A stretch of DNA of 28,283 nucleotides from UBA6183 sp964603255. Lineage in GTDB: Bacteria; Bacteroidota; Bacteroidia; UKL13-3. Below the pieces are notes generated by a model. That model had not been told where the DNA came from. It saw only the letters and a list, made by a program, of their open reading frames with translations, and did not search any database. The stretch lies in NCBI GenBank assembly GCA_964603255.1, contig CAZRVA010000027.1:1-28283 (forward strand). Direction: 5' to 3'. The position numbers and the translations under genes were made by a program. This document shows positions 24,613-28,283 of this stretch, piece after piece (the stretch's first letter is position 1; the number at the start of each line of letters is the position of its first letter).

Positions 24613-24646
24613 AACCACTGTCAGGGTCTGAAACCACTGACAGGGT
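24613..24646. repeat. Pair of 15-bp repeats around CTGTCAG/CTGACAG
   Basis: AACCACTGTCAGGGT (24613-24627) and AACCACTGACAGGGT (24632-24646) differ only in the central base. The 7-bp cores are reverse complements of each other, so the pair can also form a short hairpin. Confidence 0.6.
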
Positions 24647-24650
24647 TTCC

Positions 24651-24945
24651 ACTCCCATGCCGAAGGCAACCTTTGCGCCTTAGCGACTTCGCGGTGAACT
24701 CCTCTGTGCCGCTGTGGCTCTGTGGTTCAACCTCCCATGCCGAAGGCATTCCCTACGCTGTGCTCACCGTGTTTTCTTCGTGGCCGCTGTGGTTAAATCC
24801 TTTGCCGAAGGCATTCTCTTCGCTGTGCTCCTCGTGTTTTCTTTGTGGCCGCTGCGGTTAAATCCTCTGCCGAAGGCATTCCCTCCGCTGTGCTCACCGT
24901 GTTTTCTTCGTGGTCGCTGTGGTTAAATCCTTTGCCGAAGGCATT
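24651..24945 (+). repeat. Tandem repeat with about 65-bp unit
   Basis: Units: a diverged first unit about 24651-24730, then 24731-24798 (68 bp), 24799-24863 (65 bp), 24864-24928 (65 bp), and a partial fifth beginning at 24929. Each starts with the small palindrome TGCCGAAGGCA and continues with CGCTGTGCTC, CGTGTTTTCTT, then CGCTGTGGTTAAAT. The region is clearly richer in G+C than its surroundings. The last partial unit runs to within about 85 bp of the hflX start. Confidence 0.85.
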
Positions 24946-25008
24946 AAACTGAGTACCGTGGTTAAGCGCACCAATCAAAATAACCTCCACACAACAAAAA
25001 ACTTGTTG

Positions 25009-25016
25009 TATTTTCG
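25009..25016 (+). promoter_or_regulatory. Possible -7 element for hflX
   Basis: TATTTTCG matches TAnnTTTG at seven of eight positions, 13 nt before ATG 25030, just after the tandem repeat. No clear -33 element is seen. Confidence 0.3.
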
Positions 25017-25029
25017 CAACTTACAATAC

Positions 25030-26217
25030 ATGGCAAAAAACAATACCTTACACGATACGCACAAAAAACAAGAAACAGCTGTTTTGGTTGGCGTGGTTAC
25101 TCAACAACAAAAATTAGAGCAAGCCGAGGAATATTTAGACGAGTTGGCTTTTTTAACCTTAACTGCCGGAGCACGCGTGGTTAAACGTTTTTTACAGCGT
25201 TTACCTAAACCACATGCAGGTACTTTTGTGGGCGAAGGTAAACTAGAAGAAATTGCCGCTTTTGTTGTTGAAAACGAAATTGACATGGTGATATTTGACG
25301 ATGAATTAAGTCCATCTCAAATACGCAACATTGAGCATACACTTAAATGCAAAATATTAGATCGCAGCAACTTAATCTTAGACATTTTTGCCACCAACGC
25401 AAGAACAGCTCAGGCTAAAATGCAGGTTGAACTGGCACAAGCGCAATACTTGTTACCGCGCTTAACGCGTATGTGGACTCACTTAACTAAGCATGCAGGA
25501 GGTATTGGTACCCGTGGTCCGGGCGAGAGTGAAATTGAAACAGATAGACGTGTGATTCGTGATACAATTGGTAAGTACAAAGCACGTTTAAAAGAGATAG
25601 AACAACAAGCCGAAACCCGCAGAAAAAATCGTGACGATAAAGTTAGGATTACTTTGGTGGGCTATACCAACGTAGGTAAATCGAGCATACTAAACATGTT
25701 GAGCAAAAGTGATGTACTTGCAGAAGATAAACTTTTTGCAACCTTAGATAGTACCGTACGTAAGGTAGTTATTGATGATATCCCATTTTTGTTAACAGAT
25801 ACGGTTGGTTTTATCCGTAAGTTACCACATCAGTTAATTGAATGTTTTAAAAGTACATTGGATGAGATTACAGAGGCCGATGCACTTATACACGTTGTGG
25901 ATGTTTCGCACCCAAATTTTGAAGACCAAATTGCAGTGGTAAATAAAACTTTGGAAGAAATTAAAGCACACAAAAAGCCTATACTTTTGGTATTTAATAA
26001 AATTGACAAACTAAAAGAGCCATTGAGGTTGCCTGATGAAATTGAAGAAGGCGAAGAAGATATTCCATACATTGAGCGTTTAAAAAACACTTGGATGGCT
26101 AAAGAAAATGCACCTGCAATTTTTATTTCTGCCACTCAAAAAACCAACGTTCAGGAACTAAAAGATGCAGTAATTGCATTGGTAAAAAAACATAACAAGG
26201 TAGGCTACTTTAAGTAG
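25030..26217 (+). CDS. hflX: HflX, ribosome-associated GTPase
   Basis: A 395-residue TRAFAC GTPase that binds the 50S ribosomal subunit; in other bacteria it helps split stalled or heat-damaged ribosomes. The N-terminal HflX domain (about 15-200) includes the conserved KHAGGIGTRGPGESEIETDRR (154-174) and a coiled region. GTPase motifs follow: G1 GYTNVGKS (211-218), G3 DTVGF (257-261) and G4 NKID (323-326). ATG 25030 is the right start. The frame extends upstream to an ATG at 24910, but that part is translated tandem repeat with no family similarity. A palindromic terminator overlaps the stop codon. Confidence 0.96.
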   Translation: MAKNNTLHDTHKKQETAVLVGVVTQQQKLEQAEEYLDELAFLTLTAGARVVKRFLQRLPKPHAGTFVGEGKLEEIAAFVVENEIDMVIFDDELSPSQIRNIEHTLKCKILDRSNLILDIFATNARTAQAKMQVELAQAQYLLPRLTRMWTHLTKHAGGIGTRGPGESEIETDRRVIRDTIGKYKARLKEIEQQAETRRKNRDDKVRITLVGYTNVGKSSILNMLSKSDVLAEDKLFATLDSTVRKVVIDDIPFLLTDTVGFIRKLPHQLIECFKSTLDEITEADALIHVVDVSHPNFEDQIAVVNKTLEEIKAHKKPILLVFNKIDKLKEPLRLPDEIEEGEEDIPYIERLKNTWMAKENAPAIFISATQKTNVQELKDAVIALVKKHNKVGYFK

Positions 26218-26230
26218 CCTTTCTTTTTTA
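26202..26230 (+). terminator. Rho-independent terminator overlapping the hflX stop codon
   Basis: AGGCTAC (26202-26208) pairs with GTAGCCT (26214-26220) across a 5-nt loop, followed by TTCTTTTTTA. The TAG stop of hflX lies inside the 3' arm, so translating ribosomes should affect hairpin formation. Confidence 0.8.
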
Positions 26231-26333
26231 CATCTACTTTAACAGGTATTTTGGTCTGAATATCAACCCAAACCCTAATAAAACAAAGGAAAACACGCCT
26301 CATAATCAACACAAAAGCAAATACCTTTTAAAC

Positions 26334-26365
26334 ATTAGCTAAAGCCACTAATTTTTATATTTTTG
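26334..26365 (+). promoter_or_regulatory. Predicted promoter of the parvulin foldase gene
   Basis: TATTTTTG (26358-26365) is an exact TAnnTTTG match, 42 nt upstream of ATG 26408. About 19-20 nt before it lies ATTAG, only a partial match to TTTG. Confidence 0.5.
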
Positions 26366-26407
26366 CATCTCCTCAAAATAAGGATAAACAATAAATTAAT
26401 CAAACAA

Positions 26408-28283
26408 ATGAATAAACAAACAGTAACACTAAGTGTATTAACATTAGTTACTTCATTTACATTTGCACAGAAGCCAATTAAAAAACAGGGTACGCCTGTT
26501 AAAGCTAACGTACAAACAGCAACCGTAAAAAAAGTAGATCCTGTTGTATTTACATACGGTACAGATACCGTTTACAAATCGGAGTTTGAGCGTTTATTAT
26601 CAAAAAACCGTAACCAAAAAGAAACCCCAACAGAAGAGAGTGTAAGAGAGTATTTGGAACTTTACCAAAACTTTAAAATGAAGGTAAAGGAAGCCAGATT
26701 AATGCAGTTGGACACTTTTAGTAATTTTAAAAATGAATTGGCCGGTTACCGCAAACAGTTGGCTAACCCGTATTTAACTGATAAAAAAGCTACAGAGGCT
26801 TTGGTTAAAGAGGCATACGACCACATGTTAAAGGAAGTAAATGCAAGTCACATTTTAATTAATTGCACCGAAAATGCTAAACCTGCTGATACTTTAGCAG
26901 CCTACAATAAAGCGTTGGAGTTACGCAAACGTCATTTAAAAGGTGAAAGTTTTGACTCATTAGCGGCTAACAACTCAGATGATCCATCTGCTGTAAGTAA
27001 TTACGGAAACTTAGGTTGGTTTGCTGCTTTTGATATGATTTATCCGTTTGAAAAAATGGCTTACACTACACCAAAAGGTCAGGTTTCTATGCCTTTCCGT
27101 ACACGTTTTGGTTATCATATTATTAAAGTAAATAATACACGTGATGCACGTGGCGAGGTAAAAGTTCAACACATTATGCGTAGCACAGGTGCAAACGCAT
27201 CTCAAGAAACCATTGCAGAGCAAAAATTAATTATTGATAGTGTTGCACAAGCTTTAAAATCGGGTTCAGCTACTTTTGATGAATTGGTTGCGAAATACAG
27301 TACCGATGAAGGAAGTAAACCCAATAAAGGTGTAATGAATTGGATATCGAGTAGCAGCCGTTTTCCGGAAGAATTTAAAGAAGTAGCATTTGGATTAGAT
27401 AAAGATGAAGTTTCAAAAGTATTTTCAACAACATACGGCTTCCACATAATTAAAATGGTAGAGAGTAAACCTGTTGCTCCATTTAAAGAATTAGAGGAAA
27501 GTTTAAAAACCAAAGTTGCTCGTGATAGCCGTGCAGAAAGTAGCAAAGCATCAGTATCGGCACGTATTAAACGCGAAAACAATTTTAAAGAAAATGCAGC
27601 CAACTTTAAAGCATTTGTAAATGCTTGCGACAGCACCATGTTTATGGATGGTTATGTGGTTGACGAAAAGAAGTTTGGCAAAAACGTATTGTTTAGCTTA
27701 GGTAAAAACAATTACACAGCAAATGATTTTGCCAAATATATTGAAAGAACACACGATCATTTTGAGCCGGGTCAATCAGTACTTATGATGGTAAATAACA
27801 TTTACAAACGTTATGTAGATGATGAGGCATTGGCTTACGAGGAATCTCAGTTAGAAACCAAATACGAGGACTTCCGTAACTTAATGCAAGAGTATCATGA
27901 TGGTATTTTGTTGTTTGATTTAACCGATAAAAAAGTTTGGAACAAAGCTGTTATTGATACTGCAGGTTTAGAGAAATTTCATGAAGCAAACAAAACCAAA
28001 TACATGTGGAAAGAGCGTGTAAGAATTTTAACATACAGCTGCTTGGATGAAAAAACTAAAAAGGCTGCAATGAAAATGGCTAACGAAGGAAAAAGCAGTG
28101 ATGAAATTAAAGCTAAACTAAGCAAAAAAATGACCGGTGCAGTGGTTGTAACCGAACAAAAAGCTGAGCGTGGCGAAAGCAGCAACACCGATAAATTATA
28201 TGATAAAAAAGGTGTGGTTGATATTGCTAATGAAAACAACCAATACAAATTTTATTATGTAGTGGGTGTAGTTGCACCAGAGC
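26408..28283 (+). CDS. Periplasmic peptidyl-prolyl isomerase with two parvulin domains (SurA/PpiC-like), partial
   Basis: The frame is open from ATG 26408 to the window end (625 residues visible). The signal peptide (1-20, ending FTFAQ) is followed by a chaperone-like helical N-terminal region (about 45-140). Parvulin domain 1 is at about 143-241 (ASHILINC, DDPSAVSNYGNLGWF, FGYHIIKV). Parvulin domain 2 is at about 250-352 (VKVQHIMR, STDEGSKPNKGVMNWI, YGFHIIKM). A long helical region after 360 begins to look like a further domain before the cut. SurA-type proteins escort unfolded outer-membrane proteins through the periplasm. That suits a genome with the many barrels seen here. Classical SurA is about 430 residues, so this is a longer Bacteroidota form. 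It has its own promoter and follows the hflX terminator. Confidence 0.93.
   Translation, partial: MNKQTVTLSVLTLVTSFTFAQKPIKKQGTPVKANVQTATVKKVDPVVFTYGTDTVYKSEFERLLSKNRNQKETPTEESVREYLELYQNFKMKVKEARLMQLDTFSNFKNELAGYRKQLANPYLTDKKATEALVKEAYDHMLKEVNASHILINCTENAKPADTLAAYNKALELRKRHLKGESFDSLAANNSDDPSAVSNYGNLGWFAAFDMIYPFEKMAYTTPKGQVSMPFRTRFGYHIIKVNNTRDARGEVKVQHIMRSTGANASQETIAEQKLIIDSVAQALKSGSATFDELVAKYSTDEGSKPNKGVMNWISSSSRFPEEFKEVAFGLDKDEVSKVFSTTYGFHIIKMVESKPVAPFKELEESLKTKVARDSRAESSKASVSARIKRENNFKENAANFKAFVNACDSTMFMDGYVVDEKKFGKNVLFSLGKNNYTANDFAKYIERTHDHFEPGQSVLMMVNNIYKRYVDDEALAYEESQLETKYEDFRNLMQEYHDGILLFDLTDKKVWNKAVIDTAGLEKFHEANKTKYMWKERVRILTYSCLDEKTKKAAMKMANEGKSSDEIKAKLSKKMTGAVVVTEQKAERGESSNTDKLYDKKGVVDIANENNQYKFYYVVGVVAPE

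Larger units (their letters stand above)
24461..25029. other. Gene-free region with GC-rich tandem repeats
   Basis: Divergent intergenic region between the kinase operon and hflX. From the left it holds the operon promoter, an inverted-orientation relative of the repeat phrase (24520-24563), a short direct repeat (24613-24646) and the tandem repeat (24651-24945). Open frames crossing the repeats in several phases and on both strands arise from the repeat itself and lack start signals. Confidence 0.75.

Noticed and set aside
24651..24945. Possible CRISPR array
   Set aside because: The 65-bp units are nearly contiguous and similar over their whole length. There are no short exact repeats separated by unique spacers, and no cas gene is present.
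24673..24990. Overlapping open frames in the tandem repeat
   Set aside because: They occur in several phases and on both strands because the repeat lacks stop codons, a composition effect.

Overview
The window looks like chromosomal DNA of a low-GC member of the Bacteroidota. The evidence is a chain of phylum-typical families: a TonB-dependent receptor with an N-terminal carboxypeptidase-regulatory-like domain, a multi-SLBB export protein beside a Wzz-like protein, an HU/CCDC81-SPOR protein, a HipA-like kinase with DUF3037, and menaquinone genes. Good matches to the Bacteroidota promoter (about TTTG, 19-21 nt, TAnnTTTG) also lie upstream of several genes. The protein-coding part reads as ordinary host backbone. 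I see no transposase, integrase, phage gene, CRISPR array, tRNA or rRNA.

Layout. 1-3127 (-): end of a polysaccharide export/assembly operon (SLBB export protein, then a Wzz-like chain-length protein cut by the window edge). 3282-12826 (+): five envelope genes in a row: TonB-dependent receptor, about 1000-residue TPR protein, plug-less beta-barrel protein, HU/CCDC81-TM-SPOR protein, and a periplasmic-binding-fold protein. A strong hairpin divides the third from the fourth. 12819-16075 (-): HD phosphohydrolase and M1 aminopeptidase. 16117-16617 (+): biotin carboxyl carrier protein, ending in a strong terminator. 16708-17625 (-): ECF sigma factor and a 78-residue likely partner. 17875-20242 (-): RNase HI, a secreted protein of unknown function, and FolC. 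20243-21280: about 1 kb with no gene, holding two full copies and one fragment of a structured repeat. 21281-24460 (-): a tightly packed operon of HipA-like kinase, DUF3037 protein, MenA and MenC. 24461-25029: a second non-coding region with a GC-rich tandem repeat of about 65 bp. 25030-28283 (+): HflX GTPase and a two-parvulin-domain periplasmic foldase running off the window end.

How the genes work together. The left half is dominated by envelope construction: glycan export, outer-membrane receptors, and a set that may join chromosome, septal peptidoglycan and outer membrane. The right half is housekeeping: folate, menaquinone, RNA/DNA hybrid removal, a ribosome-associated GTPase and outer-membrane protein folding. 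The most unusual content is non-coding. In the 20.3-21.2 kb repeats a 29-nt central loop is conserved in length and largely in sequence, while the flanking stems differ between copies but stay self-complementary, which points to selection on structure. I did not find an obvious new defence or mobile system. The best candidates for something undescribed are this repeat, the envelope cluster, and the kinase/DUF3037 pair wired into a menaquinone operon.
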